Under the pieces are notes generated by a model. That model was given only the letters and a program-made list of their open reading frames with translations, did no database searches and was not told where the DNA came from. This document shows positions 40,535 through 48,880 of a DNA stretch of 64,000 nucleotides, piece after piece. The position numbers and the translations under genes were made by a program. The DNA comes from Amycolatopsis sp. CA-128772 (GTDB taxonomy: Bacteria; Actinomycetota; Actinomycetes; Mycobacteriales; Pseudonocardiaceae), in the NCBI RefSeq assembly GCF_002904295.1, contig NZ_PPHG01000097.1:227191-291190 (forward strand), written 5' to 3'. Each line of letters opens with the position of its first letter. The first letter of the stretch is position 1.

Positions 40535-41686
40535 TCAGGCTCCCGGTTTGCCCGCCGCGGGCGTCAGCGGCTTCGCGCCGCTCCCGTTCGCCGGCTTGGT
40601 CGCCGGGCCGTTCTGCTTCGCCGGTGCGTTTCCCGGCTTGGCCTGCTGAGCCGCCGGTTTCGGGGCCGGCTTCGGCGCCGCGGCCTTCGGGATCGACGGC
40701 TGGACCACCGGCACCACCGGGGCCGACGGGGTCGTCGCCGACTCCGGGTCGTCGCCGCCCACCAGCTTCGAGGCCTGCGGGATCACCGCTTCCTCCGGCA
40801 GGGTCGCCAGCTGGGTCTCGCTCCGGTTGAGGATGTCCTCCGCCATCGCCAGGCTCTTGCGGGCCTGCTCGCGGATCTCCGCCAGGCGCTCGACCTTCCG
40901 GTTCGCCGCCGTCGTGCGCTGGGCGGCCTGGGTCGTCGCCTCGTCCAGGCGCCGCTTGGCCTCCGCCGTGGCCTCGTCCACACGCCGCTTGGCCTCCGCC
41001 GTCGCCTCCGCGAGGCGGCGCTCGGCCTGGTTTTTGCTCGCCGTGCGCTGGTCCGCGACGTGCTTCTCCAGCGCCGCCTTCTGGGCCGCCAGGGACGCCT
41101 CGAACTCGCGCTCCAGCTTCCGCCGCTTGCGCTCGGCCTCGTTGTCCAGCAGCTCGCGCCGCTGGGCCGCCTCGATCGTCAGGCGCTGGACCTCCGCGCG
41201 CGTCTCGGAAAGCGCGGTCTCGTGCTCCGAGTGCAGCAGGTCGGCCTGCTTGTCCAGTTCCGCGACGAGCTTCGTGTACCGCTCACGCAGCTTCGTCGAC
41301 GCCTCCGTCGAGCCCGCCCACGTCTTCTCCGCGGCCGCCTCGGCGCGCTTGATGATCTCGTCCGCGCGGGCCTGCGCGAGCGTGACCGTGCGCTGCATCC
41401 GCTCGTCCAGGTCCTCGAGCCGCTCCGGCGGCTTCTTCAGCTCCTCGACGCGGGCTTCCAGCGTGGCGACCTGCTGCCGGACGGACTCCACGTCGCGGGT
41501 CGCCGCGGCGGCCCGCGCCACCGCGGCGTCGCGCTCGCTCAGTACCCGGCGCAGCTGGGCCTCGACGTGGTCGAGGTACTGCCGCACCTCGTTGCGGTCG
41601 AAGCCGTGCCAGGCCTGGGTGTACTCACGACGGAGGGGGAGGAGGCCGTTGAGGGCGGTTGCGGCGGGGTCGCGCTCAGGAACCAT
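40535..41686 (-). CDS. DivIVA-domain coiled-coil protein
   Basis: The protein has 383 residues. An N-terminal DivIVA-like segment (LPLRREYTQAWHGFDRNEVRQYLDHVEAQL, about residues 16-45) targets curved membrane or the pole. A coiled coil from about 50 to 300 is rich in Ala, Glu, Lys and Arg with repeated AEATAEAKRR heptads. The C-terminal about 80 residues are a Pro/Ala/Lys-rich disordered tail. The build resembles the polar-growth scaffold proteins of actinomycetes (DivIVA/Wag31, Scy or FilP group) but is distinct from Wag31 in its long tail. It probably helps organise polar growth or cytoskeleton. No division genes are adjacent. Confidence 0.8.
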   Translation of the reverse strand: MVPERDPAATALNGLLPLRREYTQAWHGFDRNEVRQYLDHVEAQLRRVLSERDAAVARAAAATRDVESVRQQVATLEARVEELKKPPERLEDLDERMQRTVTLAQARADEIIKRAEAAAEKTWAGSTEASTKLRERYTKLVAELDKQADLLHSEHETALSETRAEVQRLTIEAAQRRELLDNEAERKRRKLEREFEASLAAQKAALEKHVADQRTASKNQAERRLAEATAEAKRRVDEATAEAKRRLDEATTQAAQRTTAANRKVERLAEIREQARKSLAMAEDILNRSETQLATLPEEAVIPQASKLVGGDDPESATTPSAPVVPVVQPSIPKAAAPKPAPKPAAQQAKPGNAPAKQNGPATKPANGSGAKPLTPAAGKPGA

Positions 41687-41791
41687 GCGCCCGACCGTAC
41701 CCGGGCACCCGCCGCCTCCGCCGTCCGGCTTAACGAATCACCAACACGTGTCGCCGCGTCGCCGGAATGGCCTCACCCCGGAAACGCTGGG

Positions 41792-43786
41792 TTACCAGTG
41801 GAACCCGCGCGAAAGCCGGGCCAGCGCCATCGCCGCGCGCGACAGGTGTTTCTCGCCACGTCCGATCTTCAGCTCGCCCGAACCGCCCGCCGCGGTCGAA
41901 TCCGGGAAGATCCGGAAACCCTGGTACGCGACGGCGTCGGTGAGGCCCGGCGTGAGCGTGTAGGCCAGCCCGATCGCCTGCCCGGCCGGGGTTCCGATGT
42001 GCTTCGGCCGCTCGACGAGCGCCTTCATGACCATGTCCGCGGCCTGCTCCGGCGACTTCGTCGGGAACGCGTCGTAGATCTTCGTCGGCCGGATCATCGG
42101 CGTGCGCACCAGCGGCATGTGGATCGTGGTGAAGGTGATCCCGTCGCCGTGCGTCTCGGTCGCCGCGATCCGCGAGAAGTAGTCCAGCGCCGCCTTCGAC
42201 GCCGCGTACGCCGAGAAGCGCGGCGCGATGCCCTGCACGCCGATCGACGACACGTTCACGATGTGCCCGAACTTCCGCTCCGACATGTGCGGCAGCACCG
42301 CGAGGATCAGCCGGACCGCGCCGAAGTAGTTGATCGCCATCGCGCGCTCGTAGTCGTGCATCCGGTCGTACGACAGCTTGATCGACCGGCGGATCGACCG
42401 GCCGGCGTTGTTGACCAGCATGTCGATCCGGCCGTGCTCGGCCAGCATCGCGTCGACGGCCTTGCGCACCGAGTCCTCGTCGGTCAGGTCCGCCGGGTAC
42501 ACCGACGCCGTGCCGCCGGCGGCGACGATCTCGTCGCGGACCTCCTCCAGCTCGTGCTGCCGGCGCGCGACGAGCAGCGGGATGCCGCCTGCCGCGGCAA
42601 CTTTGAGCGCGGTCGCCCGGCCGATGCCCGACGACGCGCCGGTGATGATCACGCGGCGGCCGTCCAGCTCGCCGCGCGGGCCGTGCTTGCGGGCGCGGAA
42701 CGGGTCGAGGTGCTCGCGCCAGTAGCGCCACAGCGTCGGCGCGTACTCCTCCAGCCGGGGGACCTCGACCGTGCCGGCCAGCGCCTTGCGCGTCTCGGCC
42801 GAGGAGAACACCGACGGGAACGCCATCGTGTCGAGCAGCACCGGCGGGATGCCGAACCGTTCCATCACGGCGTCGCGCGCGATGGTGACCCCGGGGATGT
42901 GCTCGGTCAGCTTGACCAGCCCGACGATCCGCTTCGAAAGGCCTTCGCCGAGCTGCACGGTGATCGTCGGCGCGCCCGCGGCCCGCGCGAAGGCGTTGTA
43001 CACCGACACGACCGGCTGCGGCTCCGGGTCGACCAGGTGGAAGGCGTGGCCGTCGAGACCCGGCTTGACGACCAGCTCCAGCAGCGCCTTGGCGACGTAG
43101 TCGACCGGCACGATGTTGGTGTCGCCGAGGTCCGGGCCGACGATCGGCAGCACGTCCGGCAGCCCGGCGAGCCGGTTGATCGCCGGGAAGAGGTAGTACG
43201 GGCCGTCGATCTTGTCCATTTCGCCGGTCTCCGAGTGCCCGACGACGACGGCGGGCCGGTACACCCGCCACGGCACCCGGTCCTGCTCGCGGACGATCTT
43301 CTCGGCCTCGAACTTCGTCCGGTGGTACGGCGTGACCAGCCGCTGCCCGGCGTCGAACATCTCCTCGGTGAAAACGCCTTCGTGGTCGCCCGCGACGGCC
43401 ACCGAGGACACGTGGTGCAGGCAGCCCGCACGCAGGTCCGCGGCGAGGTCGACGACGGCCTGCGTGCCTTCCACGTTGGCCTTGATGCTGGCTTCGTCGT
43501 CGGCGGTGAGGTCGTAGAGGGCGGCCAGGTGCACGATGTGGTCGACGCGGCCGCGCAGCTCTTCGCGGTCGGTGCCGGACACGCCGAGCAGCGGCTCGCC
43601 GAGGTCGCCGGTGACCAGCGTGACGCGGTCGGAGTGCGGCCACTGGTCGACCAGTGCGGCCAGCTTGGCCCGCGAGGACGCCCGCACGACCAGCGCGACG
43701 CGGTCGTCGTCGGGGCGGGAGAGCAGCAGCCGGGTGAAGTGACGCCCGATCAGTCCGGTCGCCCCGGTCACCAAGAACGTCGCCAT
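41792..43786 (-). CDS. Two-domain SDR reductase (fatty acyl-CoA reductase AcrA1-like)
   Basis: The ATG at 43786 has GAGGTG upstream, and the product is 664 residues. The N-terminal half is an extended SDR (GATGLIGR cofactor loop; catalytic Tyr-x3-Lys as YHRTK). The C-terminal half is a classical SDR (GASSGIGR; active-site YAASK). This fusion is the layout of mycobacterial AcrA1 (Rv3391), an acyl-CoA reductase used in wax-type lipid synthesis. An alcohol- or aldehyde-producing step on long acyl chains is therefore likely here, though not proved. The palindrome GTTAC-N6-GTAAC 85 bases before the start may bind a lipid-responsive repressor. Confidence 0.82.
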   Translation of the reverse strand: MATFLVTGATGLIGRHFTRLLLSRPDDDRVALVVRASSRAKLAALVDQWPHSDRVTLVTGDLGEPLLGVSGTDREELRGRVDHIVHLAALYDLTADDEASIKANVEGTQAVVDLAADLRAGCLHHVSSVAVAGDHEGVFTEEMFDAGQRLVTPYHRTKFEAEKIVREQDRVPWRVYRPAVVVGHSETGEMDKIDGPYYLFPAINRLAGLPDVLPIVGPDLGDTNIVPVDYVAKALLELVVKPGLDGHAFHLVDPEPQPVVSVYNAFARAAGAPTITVQLGEGLSKRIVGLVKLTEHIPGVTIARDAVMERFGIPPVLLDTMAFPSVFSSAETRKALAGTVEVPRLEEYAPTLWRYWREHLDPFRARKHGPRGELDGRRVIITGASSGIGRATALKVAAAGGIPLLVARRQHELEEVRDEIVAAGGTASVYPADLTDEDSVRKAVDAMLAEHGRIDMLVNNAGRSIRRSIKLSYDRMHDYERAMAINYFGAVRLILAVLPHMSERKFGHIVNVSSIGVQGIAPRFSAYAASKAALDYFSRIAATETHGDGITFTTIHMPLVRTPMIRPTKIYDAFPTKSPEQAADMVMKALVERPKHIGTPAGQAIGLAYTLTPGLTDAVAYQGFRIFPDSTAAGGSGELKIGRGEKHLSRAAMALARLSRGFHW

Positions 43787-43870
43787 CTGACTCACACCTC
43801 TCGCCGCACGCCCTGACCCTGGGCATTCTGCTGCATGCCGTAGCCCGCGACCACCGTATCCAAACGTGAT

Positions 43871-43886
43871 GTTACCCACGAGTAAC
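43871..43886. promoter_or_regulatory. GTTAC-N6-GTAAC operator candidate
   Basis: A 16-bp interrupted palindrome lies between the sortase stop and the two-domain SDR start on the minus strand. Its form suits a TetR-family dimer. No such regulator gene is adjacent. Confidence 0.4.
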
Positions 43887-44699
43887 TTAGCTGGGGTCCG
43901 CGATGACGACGCGGTTCTCCTCATAGCCGTCCGAGCCGCCGACCCAGCGGCCGCCGCACGTCACCAGGACCACGCGGTGCGGCCCGGACGGGCCGAACAG
44001 GTAGTCCGCGCGCGCCGGCAGGTCGCTCTTGTGCACCGTGACCAGCTGCGAGATCCGGTACCGCCACGTCCGGCCCGCGCTGTCCACAATGGTCACCTCG
44101 GCGCCGATCCGGGCGGACCACAGCTCGGCGAACGGGCCGGTCGCGCCCCGCCAGTTGACGTGGCCGGCGAACACGCTCGCCCCGCTTGCCGCGTCGAGTG
44201 ACGCGCCCCACCACGTCGCCTGCCCGAGGTCCGCGGGGATCGGCAGCTCGCCGTCCGGGCCGAGGTCCATGCGCACCAGCGTCGCCGTCCCGCCGCCGGG
44301 CAGCCGGACGGTGCCCGGCCGCTGCCGGGACGGCGGTGGCGCCGCCGTCGAGGACGTCTGCGCGGCCGGAGCGGCCGGAGGCGTCGAGGTCGTCGCAACC
44401 GGGGACGGGGAAGGTGGCGGCGCCGGAGCCGCGACGCCGGCCGCGCCCGCGGCGGGCAGCGCCGTGCCGGCCACGACGGCCGCGGGGGACGCGGTGACCA
44501 CGGAGGAGCCGAACTCCACCGCGAGCACCGTCGCCGCGCCGAGCGCGAAGCCGGCGAGCAGCCGGCCCCGGCCGCGCTTCGGCGCGGGCGGCTCCGGCCC
44601 GCCGGCGGGCGGCTCGTCGTCGGCGGCCGCCCAGCCGGTGCCCCGGTGCCATTCGTCGGTGAACCAGTCCTCGCCCTGCCAGCCGCCGCGGTGCGCCAC
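43887..44699 (-). CDS. Class F sortase
   Basis: The GTG start at 44699 lies just after the stop of the upstream surface-protein gene (44704). The 270-residue protein has a cytoplasmic charged N-terminus, a membrane helix (about 47-70), a Pro/Ser/Thr stalk and a sortase barrel. The catalytic triad is complete: His180 in FAGHVNW, Cys248 in LVTCGG and Arg263 in EENRVVI. Class F enzymes attach surface proteins to the wall or act as housekeeping sortases in actinobacteria. Pairing with the SpaA/thioester protein strongly suggests that this is its substrate. The LANTG protein at 13.4 kb is another possible client. Confidence 0.88.
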   Translation of the reverse strand: MAHRGGWQGEDWFTDEWHRGTGWAAADDEPPAGGPEPPAPKRGRGRLLAGFALGAATVLAVEFGSSVVTASPAAVVAGTALPAAGAAGVAAPAPPPSPSPVATTSTPPAAPAAQTSSTAAPPPSRQRPGTVRLPGGGTATLVRMDLGPDGELPIPADLGQATWWGASLDAASGASVFAGHVNWRGATGPFAELWSARIGAEVTIVDSAGRTWRYRISQLVTVHKSDLPARADYLFGPSGPHRVVLVTCGGRWVGGSDGYEENRVVIADPS

Positions 44700-44703
44700 G
44701 CCG

Positions 44704-46161
44704 TTACCGCCGGGACGCCCGCCGCGCGGCGGCGCCGGCCAGCCCGGCCGCCAGCAGCACCAGCAGGCCGAGCCCGGCCAGGCCCAGCCCGGAGTAGTGC
44801 GTTTCGACGACGCCTCGGGCCAGCGCCACCGGCTGGTCACCGGCCGGGATCGCGCGCGGGACCTCGTTCGGCTTGTTCGTCACCGTCAGCGCGAGGGTCT
44901 CGCCCGGCTGCACGGTGCCGCACGCCGACGGCGGGTTCTGCGGGTCGTAGGCGTTCGTGTAGCCCGGTGGCGGGCTCGCCTCGACGACGCAGATCTCCTG
45001 CGGCGCGCGGAGGTTCTCCACCGTCACGCCGCCGGTCTTGCCGTCGGTGGTGACGACCGCGGGTTTGCCGTCGGCCCCGGTGAGCGGCTTGCCGTCCCGG
45101 CCGAGCGCGGCCGATGTCCGGTCCTTGCCGGTGATCCGCAGGACGGCGCCGCCGACGCCCTTGCCGGTGTTCGCGTCCGTCTTGGTCACCTGGACGGTGC
45201 CGGGCTTGGCGACGCCGACGACGCCCTGGGCGGTCAGTTCCCGCTCGCCGCCGGTGGAGACCACGCGCTGCACGTCGGTGTCGACCGGCAGCCGGACGTA
45301 GGGCCGGTCGGCGGGCGCTTTCAGCGAGGCCGCCAGCTTCGGCTTGTCACCGGTCGGGGTCAGCTTCACGGTCACGGTGCCGTCGGCGCCGGTCTTCAGC
45401 GTGACGTCCTTCGCGGCGGCTTGCGGGCTGGCGTTCCCCGCGGCGCTGTCCACTTTCCCCACGTCGAGGGTGGCGGCGGTCGCCGTCAGCTTCACCGGGA
45501 CGCCCGGGATGCCGTTGCCTTGGGCGTTCTTCACGGTCGCGGTCCACTCGGCCGCTTCGCCGAGGTGCTGGTCGCCCTTGGGGGTGAGCACCGAAGCGGT
45601 CCACGGCCCGCGGTTGGTTTCGGCGTCCGTCTCCAGCCGCTCGACGGCGTCGGCCGCGGCCCGGAAGTGCTCCTGCATGAAGGCGAGGTGCCCGGCGGCG
45701 TCGTAGGCGATCTCGTCCTTGGCCAGGCTCGGCTCGAGGTCTGCCCGGGTGCGCGGCGCCGCGGTCCACGAGTGCAGCAGGTGCGCGAGTGCGGTCGCCT
45801 CGTCCGGGTTCTTCGTGTCGCCGTAGCGCAGCAGCAGGTACGAGATGTTCGCGGCCTGGTCGGCGGGCAGCTTCGTGCCCCACTTCGTGAGCAGCTCGTC
45901 GCCGGGCCGGTACTGCTCGTCGGTGTCCGGCGCTTTGAGCAGGAAGCTCACGCAGAACACCTGCTGCCCGCCGACGACGTACGACCCCAGCCAGACCGGG
46001 CCGAAGCCCTTCTGGCCGCCGACGTCGTGCCCGATGCCCTCCTGGGTCGCGGCCGCGGCCGGCGCGGCGCCGGCCGTCGCGGACAACGTGCCGAGCAGGA
46101 CCGCGGCGACGAAGCCGGTGAGCGCGCGTGCACCCGCGCGCGGGTGTGTCGACCACCCCAT
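44704..46161 (-). CDS. Thioester-like/SpaA surface protein paired with sortase
   Basis: The ATG at 46161 gives a 485-residue secreted protein (signal peptide ends near AAAAT). The N-terminal domain resembles thioester domains, with Cys70 in QVFCVSFL. At the place where the Gln partner is expected the sequence is EATALAHLLHSW, so Gln appears to be Ala and the thioester may not form. Ig-like and SpaA/Cna-B-like domains follow (VQVTKTDANTGKGVGGAVLRI). The end has a hydrophobic helix and an RRASRR tail but no clear LPxTG; IPAGDQPVA precedes the helix. It may use an atypical sorting signal for the adjacent class F sortase, or simply stay in the membrane. Confidence 0.78.
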   Translation of the reverse strand: MGWSTHPRAGARALTGFVAAVLLGTLSATAGAAPAAAATQEGIGHDVGGQKGFGPVWLGSYVVGGQQVFCVSFLLKAPDTDEQYRPGDELLTKWGTKLPADQAANISYLLLRYGDTKNPDEATALAHLLHSWTAAPRTRADLEPSLAKDEIAYDAAGHLAFMQEHFRAAADAVERLETDAETNRGPWTASVLTPKGDQHLGEAAEWTATVKNAQGNGIPGVPVKLTATAATLDVGKVDSAAGNASPQAAAKDVTLKTGADGTVTVKLTPTGDKPKLAASLKAPADRPYVRLPVDTDVQRVVSTGGERELTAQGVVGVAKPGTVQVTKTDANTGKGVGGAVLRITGKDRTSAALGRDGKPLTGADGKPAVVTTDGKTGGVTVENLRAPQEICVVEASPPPGYTNAYDPQNPPSACGTVQPGETLALTVTNKPNEVPRAIPAGDQPVALARGVVETHYSGLGLAGLGLLVLLAAGLAGAAARRASRR

Positions 46162-46375
46162 GGGTAAACGCCCTTCGTCCGGCGCACGGCGATGCCCGGC
46201 GCCTCTGCAGGTCACACGACTGATCAAGTCCCCGACGCGCGTTCGGTGAACAACCGGGCACGCCAGGTGAGCGTTGCGCCCGGGGCGGGAACTGTGTACC
46301 GCTCATCAGGTGGCTGTCGCCGAACGGTCGTGACCTTCGTCGCCTACCGTGTCGACCGAGGTCAACGAACCGCGA

Positions 46376-46399
46376 TCGAGTAAAGTCCTCTTTACTCGA
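46376..46399. promoter_or_regulatory. Perfect 10-bp inverted repeat before the Bax-inhibitor gene
   Basis: TCGAGTAAAG-TCCT-CTTTACTCGA lies 78 bases before the GTG at 46477. It is AT-richer than its surroundings and could be an operator over the promoter or an RNA hairpin in the leader. The gap 46162-46476 holds nothing else recognised. Confidence 0.6.
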
Positions 46400-46476
46400 C
46401 GGGAACCCCCGGTCCCCGGTGGTCGTTGAACCCGATGCAGCGACGAAAAACGAAGCAGCAGATCCAGGAGGATCAG

Positions 46477-47310
46477 GTGCGTTCCAGTAGCAACCCGGCG
46501 TTCCGCAACCTGCCCGGCGGCGGAACCCAGACTTACGGGCAGTACGGGCCCCCGGTGGGCTTCAACCAACCCCAGGGCGGCGTGCCCGGGTACGGCCCGG
46601 GCCGGGCCACCTCCGGCGAGGGCGACCGGCCGATGACCGTCGACGACGTCGTCGTCAAGACGGGCCTGTCCCTCGGCACCGCGCTGCTGTTCGGGGTGAT
46701 CACGGCGATCTGGGCGCAGGTCCAGCTGGCCGAGACCGGCAAGCTCTCCGGCGCGCTCGTCGGGGCGATGATCGGCGGCCTGGTCGTCGGCCTCGTCATC
46801 TCGCTGGTGATCATTTTCCGCCAGAAGCCCAGCGGCGCGCTGACCCTGACGTACTCGGCGGCCGAAGGGCTCTTCCTCGGCGCGCTGAGCGGCGTGTTCG
46901 AGGTGATCTACCCCGGCATCGCGCTGCAAGCGATCGTCGGCACCGTCGGCGTCTTCATCGGCATGCTGGTCGTCTACAAGACCGGCGCGGTCAAGGTCAC
47001 GCCGAAGCTGACCAAGTGGATCGTCGGTGCCGTCGTCGGCGTCGCGATCCTGATGCTGTTCAACCTGATCAGCTCGCTGTTCTTCGGCTTCAACCCGCTG
47101 CGCGACGGCAGCCCGCTGGCCATCGCCTTCAGCATCCTCTGCATCGGCATCGCGGCCTTCAGCTTCCTGCTGGACTTCGACCAGGCCGACCGGATGATCC
47201 GCGAGGGCATGCCGTCGAAGTGGGCCTGGTACACCGCGTTCGGCCTGATGACGACGCTGGTCTGGCTGTACCTGGAGATCCTGCGGCTGCTCTCGTACCT
47301 GCGTGAGTAA
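46477..47310 (+). CDS. Bax inhibitor-1/YccA family membrane protein
   Basis: The GTG at 46477 has AGGAGGA at proper spacing and gives VRSSSNPAFRNLP, the usual start of actinobacterial members. An upstream ATG at 46426 in frame is less likely. The 277-residue protein has a Gly/Pro/Tyr-rich cytoplasmic leader of about 60 residues and then seven predicted membrane helices ending with WLYLEILRLLSYLRE, the family's C-terminal signature. BI-1/YccA proteins conduct calcium or protons or modulate membrane proteases. The exact role in actinomycetes is unknown. A hairpin terminator follows directly. Confidence 0.9.
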   Translation: MRSSSNPAFRNLPGGGTQTYGQYGPPVGFNQPQGGVPGYGPGRATSGEGDRPMTVDDVVVKTGLSLGTALLFGVITAIWAQVQLAETGKLSGALVGAMIGGLVVGLVISLVIIFRQKPSGALTLTYSAAEGLFLGALSGVFEVIYPGIALQAIVGTVGVFIGMLVVYKTGAVKVTPKLTKWIVGAVVGVAILMLFNLISSLFFGFNPLRDGSPLAIAFSILCIGIAAFSFLLDFDQADRMIREGMPSKWAWYTAFGLMTTLVWLYLEILRLLSYLRE

Positions 47311-47332
47311 CCTGGCTCACCGTCCCGCAGTG

Positions 47333-47363
47333 AAGGCGCTCCGTAATCGGCGGGGCGCCTTTT
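47333..47363 (+). terminator. Terminator after the Bax-inhibitor gene
   Basis: The stem AAGGCGC...GCGCCTT (47333-47339 with 47355-47361) is followed by TT and lies 23 bases after the stop. Confidence 0.75.
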
Positions 47364-47465
47364 CTGTGGGTGATTCGTGCATTTGTGGACCCCGCTGCAG
47401 ACCGTGCTCACCCTGCGTGTTTGATGTGCCGGACGGTTCTTCTCTTCACATGTGTGAGGTTCACA

Positions 47466-48221
47466 GTGAGCGTTCCCCCTCCGGCCCCCGGGGGCCAGCA
47501 GCCGGTGGGTCAGCCCGATCCCTACGGTCCGCCTCCGGGCGGGCAGCCGCAGCAGCCGTACGGCCAGCAGCAGCCCGGTCCGTACGGCCAGGCGCCGCAG
47601 GGCCAGCCCGGCCAGTTCGGCCCGCCGCCCGGCCAGTTCCCGCCCGGGCAGTTCCCGGCCGGCCAGCCGGGCTTCCCGCCCGCGCCGCCGGCCCCGCCGA
47701 AGCGCTCGTGGACCAAGGGCCTGATCATCGGCGGGATCGGCGCGATCGTGGTGATCGCGCTGGTCGTCATCGGGATCGTCTCGTTCATGAAGTCGCCGGC
47801 CACCTCGAACGCCGGTGACTGCCTCACGATCACCGAGTTCACCCAGGGCGGCGACGACCCGGCGAAGGCCGACTGCAACGACCCGAAGGCGAACGTCAAG
47901 ATCGCCAAGAAGCTGGACAGCGCCTCCGACGACTGCCCCGGCGGCTCCACCGCCGGCTACGACACCTACTCGGTCAGCGGCCGCAGCTCGTACAAGCTGT
48001 GCCTGATGATCAACGCCAAGCAGGGCGACTGCCTGGCGAACTTCACGTCGCAGACCAAGGGCTACCTGAAGGTGCCGTGCAGCGACCCGACCAAGGACGG
48101 CGAACTCGTCAAGGTCGTCGCGGGCCAGGCCGACAAGAACGTCTGCGAGGGCACCGACGCCACGCGCGTGGCGGTGTACCCGGAGCCGGCCACGACGATG
48201 TGCGTGAAGACGAACGAGTAA
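47466..48221 (+). CDS. LppU/SCO3897-like membrane protein with Pro/Gln-rich N-terminus
   Basis: The GTG at 47466 follows GAGG. The 251-residue protein has a low-complexity Pro/Gly/Gln cytoplasmic segment (residues 1 to about 82) and one membrane helix (about 90-108). An extracytoplasmic domain with six or more cysteines follows (NAGDCLTI, KADCND, SDDCPGG, YKLCLM, QGDCLANF, VPCSDP), likely disulfide bonded. The outer domain matches the LppU/SCO3897 family, whose function is unknown. Proteins with this build often sit with serine/threonine kinases, but none is adjacent here. It is bracketed by terminators and is therefore a single-gene transcript. Confidence 0.75.
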   Translation: MSVPPPAPGGQQPVGQPDPYGPPPGGQPQQPYGQQQPGPYGQAPQGQPGQFGPPPGQFPPGQFPAGQPGFPPAPPAPPKRSWTKGLIIGGIGAIVVIALVVIGIVSFMKSPATSNAGDCLTITEFTQGGDDPAKADCNDPKANVKIAKKLDSASDDCPGGSTAGYDTYSVSGRSSYKLCLMINAKQGDCLANFTSQTKGYLKVPCSDPTKDGELVKVVAGQADKNVCEGTDATRVAVYPEPATTMCVKTNE

Positions 48222-48233
48222 CCACGGCTCTCC

Positions 48234-48268
48234 CGAAGGCCCTCTCGCCGACCGCGAGGGGGCCTTCG
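48234..48268. terminator. Hairpin terminator after the LppU-like gene
   Basis: The stem CGAAGGCC...GGCCTTCG with inner CTCGC/GCGAG pairing spans 48234-48268, beginning 13 bases after the stop. Confidence 0.75.
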
Positions 48269-48340
48269 CCGCGTTCAGGAGAATCCGGGTTTCTCCGTTC
48301 GTCCCACGGAGTGCGACGGGCTGCGCCCGGGCCGCGGCGG

Positions 48341-48828
48341 CTCGCGCTGTTCCGTTCGGGGTTCGGCTTCATCTCGGCGGGGCGGCAGCTGATCGCCGTC
48401 GGCAACGGGCAGGGCCTGCGAGCCCACCCTCTCCTGCTCGGCACCGCCGCGGCTCCTGGCCGGTGCTCGTGGGCGCGGTCGTGCTGGGCGTGCCGGCCGG
48501 CCCGGTACTGCGCGACAAGAACAGCCTCACCGGCATCGGCATCATGATCGGCACGGCGGTGGCCGCGGCGGCCGCGGGCGCGTGGAAGATCCACAGTTCG
48601 ATCCCGTGGCGCACGGCGGTGGCGGCCCTGCTCGGCGGCGTCCTGATGGGCATCAGCGCGCGCATGGCGGGCGGCTGCAACATCGGCGCGTACCTGGGCG
48701 GCATCTCGACGGGCAGCCTGCACGGCCGGCTGTGGGGCGTGTTCGCGCTGGGCGGCACGTGGCTCGGCCTCCGGCTGCGGCCGCTGTTCGGCCTGGCGAA
48801 CTCGGCGCCGTCCGTCAGCAGCTGCTGA
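48341..48828 (+). pseudogene. Broken YeeE/YedE-type thiosulfate-transporter gene
   Basis: Two fragments in different frames together match the C-terminal part of YeeE/YedE membrane transporters. The frame from 48341 reads LALFRSGFGFISAGRQLIAV and GNGQGLRAHPLLLGTAA, then turns to nonsense near 48453. A frame shifted by one base continues WPVLVGAVVLGVPAGPVLRDKNS and the family hallmark GGCNIGAYLGGIS, ending at 48828. The N-terminal half (about 200 residues) is missing as well. Both a truncation and a frameshift argue for a decayed gene rather than a sequencing slip alone. Intact relatives import thiosulfate or related sulfur species, and the degraded copy sits near the sulfur amino-acid genes. 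Confidence 0.72.
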
Positions 48829-48831
48829 CGA

Positions 48832-48872
48832 CGAAGGCCCCCACCAGCGGAACCCGCGGGTGGGGGCCTTCG
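48832..48872. terminator. Bidirectional hairpin, YeeE remnant/thiolase
   Basis: A 14-bp perfect stem (48832-48845 with 48859-48872) and 13-base loop lie directly beside the convergent thiolase stop at 48881. Confidence 0.85.
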
Positions 48873-48880
48873 TCAAGCGA

